Of a stretch of DNA of 44,359 nucleotides, positions 17,337 to 25,933 are shown piece by piece. How positions within the stretch are numbered: the stretch's first letter is position 1; each line of letters opens with the position of its first letter. The DNA comes from Roseburia_C sp900315735 (GTDB lineage Bacteria > Bacillota > Clostridia > Lachnospirales > Lachnospiraceae). The notes beneath the pieces were generated by a model. The model had not been told where the DNA came from, did not search any database, and saw only the letters and a program-made list of their open reading frames with translations. The stretch lies in the NCBI GenBank assembly GCA_052118425.1, contig JBQKHF010000025.1; one strand, given 5' to 3'. The translations under genes and the position numbers were made by a program.

Positions 17337-17366
17337 TTGTTAAGTAGTAATACCGGGGGGTATAAT
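17337..17366 (+). promoter_or_regulatory. Promoter of the RACo-like gene
   Basis: TTGTTA at 17337-17342, an 18-base spacer that ends in six G, and a perfect TATAAT at 17361-17366. AATACCGG in the spacer is repeated inverted as CCGGTATT near 17396-17403, which could be an operator or an early hairpin. Transcription should start near 17373, giving a leader of about 215 bases. Confidence 0.65.
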
Positions 17367-17404
17367 AGCCACAGTAGTGCAAATAAACAGACTTTCCGGT
17401 ATTT

Positions 17405-17505
17405 GACATCGTAGCTGCATTGTTCATCGACTTTAGATGCATGATAAGTGCCCCTTGCAGGCATTATGTTGCATCTAAAAGCCGGTGGACAATGCAGCGA
17501 GGCTA
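17405..17505 (+). ncRNA. Structured leader RNA, possible tetrahydrofolate-type riboswitch
   Basis: Three nested stems: CTGCATTGT/ACAATGCAG (17415-17423 with 17489-17497), TTTAGATGCA/TGCATCTAAA (17432-17441 with 17470-17479) and an inner TAAGTGCC/GGCATTA. GTAG stands directly before the outer stem, AAGTGCC and ATGTT border the inner one, and CCGGTG lies directly before the outer 3' strand. These blocks and their order resemble the THF riboswitch, but the extra middle stem does not fit well from memory. The function as a leader is likely; the class is a guess. Confidence 0.5.
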
Positions 17506-17588
17506 TCAAAACAATGGAAAGACGTTTTCGAGGAATGCTGGACAAGACAGCTTATAAGCAACCACAAGGAAAGGAGGCAGTGACCACA

Positions 17589-19124
17589 ATGCTGAAACTT
17601 CGAATCGGACAATTACATCAGGACATTACCATGCAGCCGGGAGAAAGCGTTGCACAGGCACTGCTTCGGAAGAACTATAAGGTTCCTATGGCATGTGGTG
17701 GAAACGGCACCTGTGGAAAATGCAAAGTAGAGATAGACGGCACATGGGTGAATTCCTGTAAGATTTACCCGGAACCGGAAGAGGATATTGTAATATCAGC
17801 CTTTGGCTGGGAAGAAAGTAGAGAAGAATTAACCCAGATTGCCGGAGTAGAGAAAATAAATATCACACGGCAGACATCAAGGAAAGAACAGATTAATAGA
17901 ACAGAAAGCACAGCACAGGAAACAGAACAGGAAGTAAAAAGACAAACGAGGAAAGCCTTTCTTGCAGTAGATATCGGAACTACCACCATAGCGGCGGCTC
18001 TGGTAGATAAGGAGACAGGAATGGTGCTTGCCACAGCTGGCTGCGGCAACAGCCAGCGTATATTTGGACAGGATGTATTAAGCCGGATTAAGGCATCCGT
18101 AGCGGGAGCGGGTGAAAGATTAAAGGCGTTAATCCGGCAGGATATTTTAAGCCTGTTAGAAGAGATACAGAAGAAACGAGAAGACGTTGTAGTGGAACAT
18201 ATTTACATTGCGGGAAATACCACCATGGAACATCTTTTTATGGGAGATTCCTGCGAGGGACTTGGTAAGGCACCCTTTACTCCGGTCAGCCTTATGGAAC
18301 GAAAGGACAGCCTTTCTAACATACCGGTGACACTGCTGCCTGGAATTTCAGCATTTGTAGGAGCAGATATTGCGGCTGGTATGCTGGCATGCAGGATGGA
18401 TGAAGAGGAAAAACCATCCCTGCTTTTAGATTTGGGAACCAATGGAGAAATGGTGCTGGCATTAGAGGATAAGATGATTGCCACTTCTGCACCGGCAGGA
18501 CCGGCGTTAGAGGGCGGAAATATTTCCTGTGGTGTTGCCAGTGTGGCAGGAGCTGTCAGCAAGGTGCGTGTCATTGGAGAGCGGGCGATTACCGGAACCA
18601 TTGGAAATGCACCGGCAACGGGAATCTGCGGAACCGGCGTGCTGGAACTGGTGGCAGGACTCTATGAAAATCATATCATAGATGCATCCGGCCAGATGAA
18701 GGAAAAATACAGGGAAACAGGCTTCCCACTGGCGCGGACCAAGGATGGCAAACAGATTACTTTTACCCAGCAGGACATCAGGGAGGTACAGCTTGCCAAA
18801 GCAGCAATTCACAGTGGAATCGAATTGCTGTTAGAATATGCGGGCATTTCCATGGGAGAAATAAAAAAGGTATATTTAGCCGGAGGCTTTGGTGTATATC
18901 TTGATGTGCATAAAGCAGCAGGCATTGGATTGCTGCCGGCAGAGCTGGAAAAATGTACGAAAGCAGTCGGAAATACATCATTGCAGGGCTGCATCGCCTA
19001 TGGAAGTTCAGAAGAGAATAAAAGCCGCGCAGAAGAGATGATAAAGAAATGTAAATCCATCAATCTTGCGGAACAGGCGGACTTTGAAGAAAGATATGTC
19101 GCCAATATGAATTTCCCAGAATAG
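17589..19124 (+). CDS. RACo-like corrinoid-activating ferredoxin/ASKHA protein (DUF4445)
   Basis: 511 residues from the ATG at 17589; AAGGAGG lies 11 bases upstream, and an in-frame GTG at 17580 is too close to it. Residues 1-85 form a ferredoxin domain with CGGNGTCGKC and a fourth Cys in WVNSCKIY, binding [2Fe-2S]. After a charged linker, an ASKHA ATPase domain (about 120-500) has DIGTTTIAAALV, LLDLGTNGEMVL, GICGTGVLELV and YLAGGFGVYL. The family uses ATP to drive low-potential reduction of inactive Co(II) corrinoid proteins, such as methyltransferases or methionine synthase. No corrinoid protein is adjacent. The structured leader suggests metabolite control. Confidence 0.88.
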   Translation: MLKLRIGQLHQDITMQPGESVAQALLRKNYKVPMACGGNGTCGKCKVEIDGTWVNSCKIYPEPEEDIVISAFGWEESREELTQIAGVEKINITRQTSRKEQINRTESTAQETEQEVKRQTRKAFLAVDIGTTTIAAALVDKETGMVLATAGCGNSQRIFGQDVLSRIKASVAGAGERLKALIRQDILSLLEEIQKKREDVVVEHIYIAGNTTMEHLFMGDSCEGLGKAPFTPVSLMERKDSLSNIPVTLLPGISAFVGADIAAGMLACRMDEEEKPSLLLDLGTNGEMVLALEDKMIATSAPAGPALEGGNISCGVASVAGAVSKVRVIGERAITGTIGNAPATGICGTGVLELVAGLYENHIIDASGQMKEKYRETGFPLARTKDGKQITFTQQDIREVQLAKAAIHSGIELLLEYAGISMGEIKKVYLAGGFGVYLDVHKAAGIGLLPAELEKCTKAVGNTSLQGCIAYGSSEENKSRAEEMIKKCKSINLAEQADFEERYVANMNFPE

Positions 19125-19144
19125 AAATAAAAGAGGAAGAAATC

Positions 19145-20839
19145 ATGAAGAAAATATTACTCACGGCAGTAAATGCAAAGTATATTCATTCGAATCTTGC
19201 AGTTTACAGCCTGCGGGCATATGCCGGAGCATTAAAAGAAAATATAGAACTGGCAGAATATACCATTAATAACCGGACAGAATATATTTTAAGGGAAATC
19301 TATTTGAAAAAGCCGGATGTGCTCTGCTTTTCCTGCTATATCTGGAATATTTCCATTATTTTAGAAGTGGCAGAGGAATTTCATAAGCTGTGTCCGGAGG
19401 TGCCAATCTGGGTAGGTGGACCGGAGGTTTCTTATGAAGTGGAAACATTCTTAAAAGAGCATCCATTTATTACTGGGGTCATAATCGGAGAAGGGGAAAA
19501 AACTTTCTCGGAGCTTTGCAGGTACTATGTGAAAGGTGAGGGAGATTTAGAAACCATGAAGGGCATAGCCCTTTTGGATGAAGCAGGAAATGTGAAGATT
19601 CATGAGCCACAGGAAATCCTTGACATGAATACGATTCCCTTCTGCTATGACTTATCGGAGGATTTTTCCCACCGGATTATTTATTATGAATCCAGCAGAG
19701 GCTGTCCCTTCCGTTGCAGCTACTGCCTGTCTTCAGTGGAGAAGATGCTTCGCTTCCGGAATGTGGAAATCGTAAAAAGAGAGTTACAGTTTTTCCTAGA
19801 CCAGAAAGTAAAGCAGGTAAAATTTGTAGACCGTACCTTTAACTGTGATAAAAAGCATGCCATGGCAATCTGGCAGTATATTTTAGAACATGATAACGGA
19901 ATCACGAATTTTCATTTTGAAATTGCTGCAGATTTGCTGACCGATGAAGAGGCAGACTTAATCGCAAAGATGCGTCCGGGATTGATACAGTTAGAAATCG
20001 GCGTACAGTCCACCCATGATGCAACCATCCGGGAAATCCACCGCCATATGGATTTAAAGGATGTGCACCGGATGATGAAAAAAGTCCAGAAGGTGGGAAA
20101 CATTCATCAGCACCTCGATTTGATTGCAGGACTGCCATATGAGGATTATGAGACTTTTACCCATTCCTTTGATGATATTTATGAATGGAAGCCGGAACAG
20201 CTGCAGCTTGGATTTTTAAAAGTTTTAAAAGGCTCTTATATGTATGAACATGCGAAAGAGTATGAGGCAGTATACCGTGCAAAGCCGCCTTATGAAGTAC
20301 TTCGGACGAAGTGGCTTTCCTATGAAGATATCTGTAACATAAAGCTGGCGGAAGAAATGCTTGAGGTATATTATAACAGCACGCAGTTTCCGGTGAGTAT
20401 CCGGCTGTTAGAAACGATACATGAAAGTGCTTATCATATGTTTGAAAACTTAGGACATTTCTATGAGGAACACGGTTACCTTGCCATGAGTCATACCAGA
20501 ATGCGGCGAAGCGAGATTCTCTTAGAATATGTAGAAAGTCTTGGCGTAGCAGATATGGAAGTGTTCTATCAGGCGGCAACTTACGATATTTACAGCAGGG
20601 AAAATGCAAAAAGCCGTCCGAAATGGGCAAAGGATTATACGCAGTGGAAAGATGTGACAAGAGCCCATTGCCCGAAAGGAAGCCTTGCGCATATCGAATG
20701 CTTTGACTATAGCTTTGCAGCAGATAATTTTGGCAGAAAATGTGAGCCATATTATCTGAAATTTGATTATGAAAAAAGAAATCCCCTGACGAATCAGGCA
20801 GAGGTTACAAAAATTCAGTGGGAGGGAGAGATAAAGTGA
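19145..20839 (+). CDS. B12-binding-type radical SAM protein, DUF4080
   Basis: 564 residues. The N-terminal 150 residues have a Rossmann-like B12-binding fold (NAKYIHSNLAVYSLR, VGGPEVSYE, GEGEKTFSEL). The radical SAM core from about 180 has the cluster motif CPFRCSYC, and the C-terminal 150 residues match the DUF4080 extension. The reaction is unknown; relatives modify small molecules or RNA. AGAGGA precedes the ATG. The stop overlaps the nth start as GTGA, so the two are translationally coupled. Confidence 0.93.
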   Translation: MKKILLTAVNAKYIHSNLAVYSLRAYAGALKENIELAEYTINNRTEYILREIYLKKPDVLCFSCYIWNISIILEVAEEFHKLCPEVPIWVGGPEVSYEVETFLKEHPFITGVIIGEGEKTFSELCRYYVKGEGDLETMKGIALLDEAGNVKIHEPQEILDMNTIPFCYDLSEDFSHRIIYYESSRGCPFRCSYCLSSVEKMLRFRNVEIVKRELQFFLDQKVKQVKFVDRTFNCDKKHAMAIWQYILEHDNGITNFHFEIAADLLTDEEADLIAKMRPGLIQLEIGVQSTHDATIREIHRHMDLKDVHRMMKKVQKVGNIHQHLDLIAGLPYEDYETFTHSFDDIYEWKPEQLQLGFLKVLKGSYMYEHAKEYEAVYRAKPPYEVLRTKWLSYEDICNIKLAEEMLEVYYNSTQFPVSIRLLETIHESAYHMFENLGHFYEEHGYLAMSHTRMRRSEILLEYVESLGVADMEVFYQAATYDIYSRENAKSRPKWAKDYTQWKDVTRAHCPKGSLAHIECFDYSFAADNFGRKCEPYYLKFDYEKRNPLTNQAEVTKIQWEGEIK

Positions 20840-21468
20840 CAAAAAGGACAGCAGAAATCTTAAAAAGATTAGATGAAACCTATGGAACAGAATATATCTG
20901 TTATCTCAATCACGAGACACCATGGCAGCTTCTGATTGCAGTAATCTTAAGTGCGCAGTGTACCGATGCCAGAGTAAACATCGTGACGGAGACATTGTTT
21001 AAAAAGTATGATACCTTAGAGAAATTTGCCAATGCAGACCTGGCAGAATTAGAAGAGGACATCCGTTCCACCGGATTCTATCACAATAAAGCAAAGAACA
21101 TCATATCCTGCGCAAGAACGCTGGTGCAGGAATATCATGGAGAAGTACCGTCCACATTAGAGGAGCTTACCTCTCTTGCGGGAGTGGGACGAAAGACCGC
21201 AAATGTCATCCGGGGAAATATTTACCATGACCCAAGTATCGTAGTAGACACCCATGTAAAGCGCATTTCCAAACGTCTTGGATTTACGAAAGAAGATGAC
21301 CCGGTAAAAGTAGAATACGATCTGATGAAAGTATTGCCGAAGGATCATTGGATTTTATATAATATTCAGATTATAACGTTCGGAAGAAATATCTGTTTTG
21401 CAAGGGGACCAAAGTGCAGCGAATGTTTCTTGCAGGATTTATGCAAAGCAGAGGATAAGCGGAAATGA
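20836..21468 (+). CDS. nth: Endonuclease III
   Basis: Base-excision repair glycosylase/AP lyase. 210 residues from the GTG at 20836, which has GGGAGGGAG upstream; it overlaps the preceding stop. The helix-hairpin-helix with catalytic Lys is LAGVGRKTANV, and the catalytic Asp is in VDTHVKRI. The [4Fe-4S] loop has the exact Cys-X6-Cys-X2-Cys-X5-Cys spacing (CFARGPKCSECFLQDLC). Its length is normal. It overlaps the next gene by four bases (ATGA). Confidence 0.97.
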   Translation: MTKRTAEILKRLDETYGTEYICYLNHETPWQLLIAVILSAQCTDARVNIVTETLFKKYDTLEKFANADLAELEEDIRSTGFYHNKAKNIISCARTLVQEYHGEVPSTLEELTSLAGVGRKTANVIRGNIYHDPSIVVDTHVKRISKRLGFTKEDDPVKVEYDLMKVLPKDHWILYNIQIITFGRNICFARGPKCSECFLQDLCKAEDKRK

Positions 21469-22184
21469 TACTACAGGATTATACAGTAATCGATCTTGAA
21501 ATGACGGGACTTCATCCGAAAAATGATGCCATGCTTGAGGTGGGGGCAGCAAAAATAAGAAATGGCGAAGTGACAGATACCATGGACATTTTTGTGAATC
21601 CCGGCAGGAAAATTGCACCGGAGATAACAGAACTGACCGGAATCACCGATGAGATGGTAAAGGAGGGCTTAAGTCCGGCAGAAGCCTTTCATAAGACGGC
21701 AGAGTTTATCGGAGACGATATTCTGGTGGGACACAATATCATATTTGACTACAGCTTCTTAAAACAGCAGGCAGTCAATGAAAAAGTGCCTTTTGAGAAA
21801 AAAGCGGTAGATACTTTGAAAGCGGCACGCAAATGTATGCTGCGCCCGGAGAAAAAATCTTTGGAATGTCTCTGCGATTACCTTGATATTGAGCGGGAGC
21901 GGGAGCACCGGGCAATCTATGATGCACTGGCAACCCATGAACTGTATCAGTATTTACAAAAGACATATGGAGAAACGAATCCGGAAATATTTGAACCGAA
22001 AGATTTGATTTATAAACCAAAACGCCAGACTCCTGCAACGAAAATTCAAAAAATTCACTTGAAGGAACTGGCGGATTATCATAAAATAGAACTTGACATT
22101 GCCTGGGAACAACTGACCAGAAGCGAAGCATCGCGTCTTATGGATAAGCTGATTTCACAGTATGGAAGATGTCCGAAGGATTAA
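21465..22184 (+). CDS. DEDDh 3'-5' exonuclease (PolC/DnaQ type)
   Basis: 239 residues. Exonuclease domain over residues 1-165 with ExoI VIDLEMTG (Asp and Glu), ExoII GHNIIFDYSF and ExoIII HRAIYDALAT carrying the DEDDh His. The C-terminal 70 residues are basic and helical without a recognised domain. It is likely a stand-alone proofreading or repair exonuclease. The four-base overlap with nth suggests a shared repair operon. Its stop overlaps by four bases the end of the convergent - strand gene. Confidence 0.92.
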   Translation: MILQDYTVIDLEMTGLHPKNDAMLEVGAAKIRNGEVTDTMDIFVNPGRKIAPEITELTGITDEMVKEGLSPAEAFHKTAEFIGDDILVGHNIIFDYSFLKQQAVNEKVPFEKKAVDTLKAARKCMLRPEKKSLECLCDYLDIEREREHRAIYDALATHELYQYLQKTYGETNPEIFEPKDLIYKPKRQTPATKIQKIHLKELADYHKIELDIAWEQLTRSEASRLMDKLISQYGRCPKD

Positions 22185-22774
22185 GAAAGCTTTTCTTTGA
22201 TACGTTTTCTGGAATCTTCCGGCAGGGTGGCAAGCTTCTGATATACTTCGGTCAGTGCACCGCTGTCATTCGATTCTTTTAAAAGAGGAACTAACAGCAT
22301 ATAATTGTCCGTAATATCACTGCCACAGCGGATGCCAAAGAGCAGAATGTCGATGGCGGCTTTCGTTTCGGACTGTTCGCAGAGCAGTTTACCAAGCTTT
22401 GCAATGGTGCAGATTAAAGTATTATAATTTTCATCATATTCAGTCAGTGCAGCAAGATTGGCGGCACCGTAAGCTAATTTTAAATCGGTGTTGGTTTTGC
22501 CGTTCAGGTTTACGATTTTTTTATCGGACAGCTGACGGAGCGTTTCATAAAAGGCGAGGACATCTTCGGATGCCTGTGCCGGTGGAATCAGCAGTTCTTC
22601 CGGAATGGTAATATAGGGAAGGGCATCAAGACTGCGGCGGCGGGTGGCGTTGGCTTTATTTTCACGAGCCCAGAACTGCTCGGTAATCTCCTGTTCCTGT
22701 TTGGTAATCTGACGCTTTCTGGAATTCAGAAAAATAACAAAAATGATAACACATATGAGTATGATAGGAAACAT
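22181..22774 (-). CDS. Membrane-anchored helical-repeat protein, unknown function
   Basis: 197 residues from the ATG at 22774, which has AAAGGAG 7 bases upstream. One N-terminal helix (about residues 2-18) anchors it, followed by a basic stretch and a soluble alpha-helical domain with TPR-like character (ETKAAIDILLFGIRCGSDITD, in part). I do not recognise the family. It is transcribed divergently from the 35-aa membrane peptide, with 52 bases between the two starts, and converges with the exonuclease gene. Both divergent genes encode single-helix membrane proteins. Confidence 0.75.
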   Translation of the reverse strand: MFPIILICVIIFVIFLNSRKRQITKQEQEITEQFWARENKANATRRRSLDALPYITIPEELLIPPAQASEDVLAFYETLRQLSDKKIVNLNGKTNTDLKLAYGAANLAALTEYDENYNTLICTIAKLGKLLCEQSETKAAIDILLFGIRCGSDITDNYMLLVPLLKESNDSGALTEVYQKLATLPEDSRKRIKEKLS

Positions 22775-22826
22775 AGTTTGCTCCTTTCGAAAGTATAGTA
22801 GTATAAAATAATATGAGGTGAATGAA

Positions 22827-22934
22827 ATGATTAATTTTAACAATTCCAAAGGGAAAAAATATTTCGCGGGATTTATCGCAATTATTCTTGTAGCTGCAAT
22901 GGTATTATCTCTTTGCATCAACATTTTTTCATAG
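22827..22934 (+). CDS. 35-aa single-pass membrane miniprotein
   Basis: A polar, Asn/Lys-rich N-terminus of 12 residues (MINFNNSKGKKY) precedes one hydrophobic helix of about 20 residues and a short tail with Cys30. GAGGTGA lies about 5 bases before the ATG. The size and layout resemble Prli42-type stressosome miniproteins of Firmicutes, but sequence identity to that family is not established. It starts 52 bases from the divergent membrane-anchored protein gene. Confidence 0.6.
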   Translation: MINFNNSKGKKYFAGFIAIILVAAMVLSLCINIFS

Positions 22935-23010
22935 GATTATTTATGCATTCATCATGTCATAATATACAGAAATCGCGTATTTCTGTCAAATATATTAGTA
23001 GTTATGACGC

Positions 23011-23038
23011 TTGAAAATGCAACGTTATATGATAAAAT
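23011..23038 (+). promoter_or_regulatory. Putative promoter for the VanW protein gene
   Basis: TTGAAA at 23011-23016 and TAAAAT at 23033-23038 with a 16-base spacer, 86 bases before the start at 23125. Confidence 0.55.
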
Positions 23039-23124
23039 GAGTGTTAGCAAAACTTTCACAGTGTAATCTGGTGAATAAGAAGCTTTAATATGTCTTGAGG
23101 GTTTAAGAGATTGAGAGGAAGAAT

Positions 23125-24720
23125 ATGAAAAAAATAAAATTGGTGCTTCCAATTCTGGGACTGGTACTTGCAGTAGCAGCGGGCGTATCAGCAACCGCAA
23201 TTGTGAAAGCAGATGAAAATGCAGATGTGATTCCACAGAACGTATATATTGGGGATGTGTCTGTAGGCGGAATGAATGAAGCAGATGCAGAGGCAGCCGT
23301 AGAAGCAGCAGTATCCGCTTATGAGGATGCAACCTTTGAACTGTCCGCAGCAGAAAACAGCGTAAAGGCAAGCCCATCTGATCTGGGGCTGAGCTGGAGC
23401 AACAAAGACATTGTAAAAGAAGCAATGAATTATACCCGTACGGGAAATCTTTTGGAGCGATACAAAGCAAAGAAGGATCTGGAAAAGGAAAATAAAGTAT
23501 TTGATATTATATATACGGTAGATACCGATACTACCAAAAGTTTTCTGGAAAACCATGCCAAGGAGCTGAACCAGGAAGCTGTCAACAACGGTCTTACCCG
23601 CGAAGATGGTGAGTTTAAAATCATCGACGGTCAGGAAGGTATCGAAGTAGACGAGGATGCTTCTGTAGAGAGTTTACAGAAATATTTTACCGAAGAGTGG
23701 AAGGGCGGAGACGCCACCATTGGTCTTGTAGCAAATGTGGTAGAACCGGAAGGAACAGCAGAAGAACTTTCTAAGGTAAAAGATTTACTGGGTGCATTTT
23801 CCACAGACTTCAGTGATTCTTCTGCCGGACGTGTGGCAAATGTAAAGAATGCAGTAAGCAAAATCAATGGAACCGTACTTTATCCGGGAGAGGAATTTTC
23901 CGTATATGATGCAATCGCACCACTGGATGCTTCCGGCGGATACGAACTGGCAGGTGCATATGAGAATGGTACAACCGTAGAATCTTACGGTGGTGGTGTA
24001 TGCCAGGTTTCCACAACACTTTATAATGCAGTTATCCGTGCAGAACTGGATATTACCGAGCGTTATGCACATTCCATGCTGGTAACTTATGTACAGCCAT
24101 CTATGGATGCTGCGATTGCCAGCAATTTAAAGGATTTGAAATTTAAGAATAATCAGGATGCTCCGATTTATATCGAAGGATACTGCAGTGGCGGTATTGT
24201 ATATTTCAATATTTTCGGACAGGAGACAAGACCTGCAAATCGTCAGGTAAGCTTTGTCAGCGAAACAGTCAGCGAAGAAGAGCCGACCATTCAGGTACAG
24301 ACGACTGCAGACCCGATTGGAACAGTAACCGTTCAGAAAGCACATATCGGTAAATCCGCAAAACTCTGGAAGATTGTTACGGTAGATGGCGTAGAAGAAA
24401 GCAGAGAGGTATTTAATACCAGTAAATATAAAGCAACACCTAGAATTATTTCCGTAGGTATGAGCTCTGATAATGAAGAAGCAATTGGAGCAATGAATGC
24501 AGCAATTGCAACACAGGATGAAGCAGTCATCCGTTCTGCAGCAGCAACCTGGTGCTCAGATGCAGTAGCAGCAAGAGCGGCAGAAGCAGCAGCACAGCAG
24601 CAACAGCAGGCTGCCTCCGGCGGAGTAGAACCACCGTCGGATGATGGCAGTACAACAACTCCGGAAACGCCGGCAACACCGGACGCAGGAACCGGAGATG
24701 GAACTGCAGGTACCCAGTAA
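23125..24720 (+). CDS. Secreted VanW-family protein with peptidoglycan-binding-like domain
   Basis: 531 residues. The signal peptide runs to about residue 30. A PG_binding_4-like domain (about 35-220; IGDVSVGGMNEADAEAAVEAA in part) precedes the VanW domain (about 225-370) with LYPGEEFSVYDAI and YGGGVCQVSTTLYNAV. A short G5-like segment follows near 385-440. The C-terminus is Ala/Gln-, then Pro/Thr/Gly-rich, typical of a cell-wall-spanning tail, but no sorting motif follows. The family is named from vancomycin clusters, though most members, as here, lie elsewhere and have no shown role in resistance. Confidence 0.92.
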   Translation: MKKIKLVLPILGLVLAVAAGVSATAIVKADENADVIPQNVYIGDVSVGGMNEADAEAAVEAAVSAYEDATFELSAAENSVKASPSDLGLSWSNKDIVKEAMNYTRTGNLLERYKAKKDLEKENKVFDIIYTVDTDTTKSFLENHAKELNQEAVNNGLTREDGEFKIIDGQEGIEVDEDASVESLQKYFTEEWKGGDATIGLVANVVEPEGTAEELSKVKDLLGAFSTDFSDSSAGRVANVKNAVSKINGTVLYPGEEFSVYDAIAPLDASGGYELAGAYENGTTVESYGGGVCQVSTTLYNAVIRAELDITERYAHSMLVTYVQPSMDAAIASNLKDLKFKNNQDAPIYIEGYCSGGIVYFNIFGQETRPANRQVSFVSETVSEEEPTIQVQTTADPIGTVTVQKAHIGKSAKLWKIVTVDGVEESREVFNTSKYKATPRIISVGMSSDNEEAIGAMNAAIATQDEAVIRSAAATWCSDAVAARAAEAAAQQQQQAASGGVEPPSDDGSTTTPETPATPDAGTGDGTAGTQ

Positions 24721-24914
24721 AAGGTGATACAGGTAAGAATACCTGTAAAATAGAACTACGAGAAATACACTTTGCGAGTTTCTCGAGTTATCGCGGTGCT
24801 CGTCAAATCTGCATGCAAGCATGCGATTTTCTCGTTACTCGCGTAAATAAGAAGCAAGAAAGGCTGCCTCGGCTATGAGACAGCCTTATGCTGTAAAAAT
24901 GGGAAGAAGAATCT
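24721..24914. other. Structured intergenic region after the VanW gene
   Basis: Four inverted repeats in 190 bases: ACAGGT/ACCTGT near 24730-24746; CGAGAAA/TTTCTCG at 24759-24785; AAATC-GCATGC / GCATGC-GATTT at 24805-24829; and AAGGCTG-CTC / GAG-CAGCCTT at 24860-24886. The last is terminator-like, but its T-rich side is on the - strand. CTCG or CGAG recurs many times. No ORF is evident. Confidence 0.6.
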
Positions 24915-25901
24915 ATGAAGATAGGAAAAGTGCCGGAAAGCGTGTTAAAACGCTCCGTAATCAAACAATTGCATACGAAGAGAGAGGAAGTTGTGTTAGG
25001 TGCAGGCGTGGGAGAAGACTGTGCTGCCCTTACCCTTGCCCCGGATGAGATGTTTGTAATGTCTACGGATCCGATTACAGGAACAGTACATGAAATCGGA
25101 AAGCTGGCAATTCTCATTACTACCAATGACCTGGCAAGTGCCGGAGCAGAACCGATTGGTGTTATGTTGACCATATTGCTGCCGGAGCACACGGAAGAAA
25201 GCCTTTTGAAACAACTGATGCAGGAGCTGGAAGAGGCTGCCGCGGCGGTGTCCGTTCAGATTATGGGCGGACATACCGAAATCACCAAGGTGATAAACCA
25301 GCCACTGGTTACTGTATGCGGTATAGGAAAAGTGAAGAAGAACGGACTCGTTTCAACCGGTGGAGCAAAACCGGGCATGGACATCATTGCCACCAAGTGG
25401 ATTGGCTTAGAGGGAACGGCGATTATTGCCCATGAAAAGGAAGAAGAACTTTGTACTCATTTTTCCAAGCATTTTGTAGAGCAGGCACAGGCACTTGACC
25501 GGTATTTATCTGTAATGCCGGAGGCCGCCACCGCCGTGAAGTCTGGCGTGGGAGCAATGCATGATGTGACAGAGGGCGGTATATTCGGAGCACTCTGGGA
25601 GATGGCAGAAGCATCCGGCGTCGGACTGGAAATCGACTTAAAGAAGATTCCCCTTCGGCAGGAGACAGTTGAAGTCTGTGAGTTTTTCCATATTAATCCA
25701 TACGAACTGATATCCAGCGGCTGCATGCTGATGGCGGCGGCAGATGGAAATGAACTAATCAGAAGATTGAAGGAAAATGGCATTGAAGCAACGGTAATCG
25801 GAAAAGCAACCGCTGGAAATGACCGTGTGCTTATCAATGAAGACGAGCGCAGATTTTTAGAACCACCGAAGACGGACGAATTATATAAAGTAATTCAGTA
25901 G
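24915..25901 (+). CDS. AIR-synthase-like (HypE/PurM superfamily) protein
   Basis: 328 residues with the two-domain PurM/HypE fold: GVGEDCAAL near the N-terminus, TNDLASAGAEPIG, MGGHTEI, and HDVTEGGIFGALWEMAEAS in the C-terminal half. HypE makes the cyanide ligand of NiFe hydrogenases from a C-terminal cysteine, but this protein ends in LYKVIQ without that cysteine and has no hyp neighbours. It is therefore not a true HypE, and the substrate is unknown. The Lrp regulator follows after 32 bases. Confidence 0.85.
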   Translation: MKIGKVPESVLKRSVIKQLHTKREEVVLGAGVGEDCAALTLAPDEMFVMSTDPITGTVHEIGKLAILITTNDLASAGAEPIGVMLTILLPEHTEESLLKQLMQELEEAAAAVSVQIMGGHTEITKVINQPLVTVCGIGKVKKNGLVSTGGAKPGMDIIATKWIGLEGTAIIAHEKEEELCTHFSKHFVEQAQALDRYLSVMPEAATAVKSGVGAMHDVTEGGIFGALWEMAEASGVGLEIDLKKIPLRQETVEVCEFFHINPYELISSGCMLMAAADGNELIRRLKENGIEATVIGKATAGNDRVLINEDERRFLEPPKTDELYKVIQ

Positions 25902-25933
25902 TAAATCAGAAATCAATTGGAGGAAATTGAAGC

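Noticed and set aside
17448..17588. 47-residue N-terminal extension of the RACo-like protein
   Set aside because: It overlaps the structured leader, and AAGGAGG lies just before the ATG at 17589 where the ferredoxin domain begins.
23125..24720. Vancomycin resistance gene
   Set aside because: VanW-domain proteins are widespread in Clostridia and none of the vanHAX resistance enzymes is nearby.
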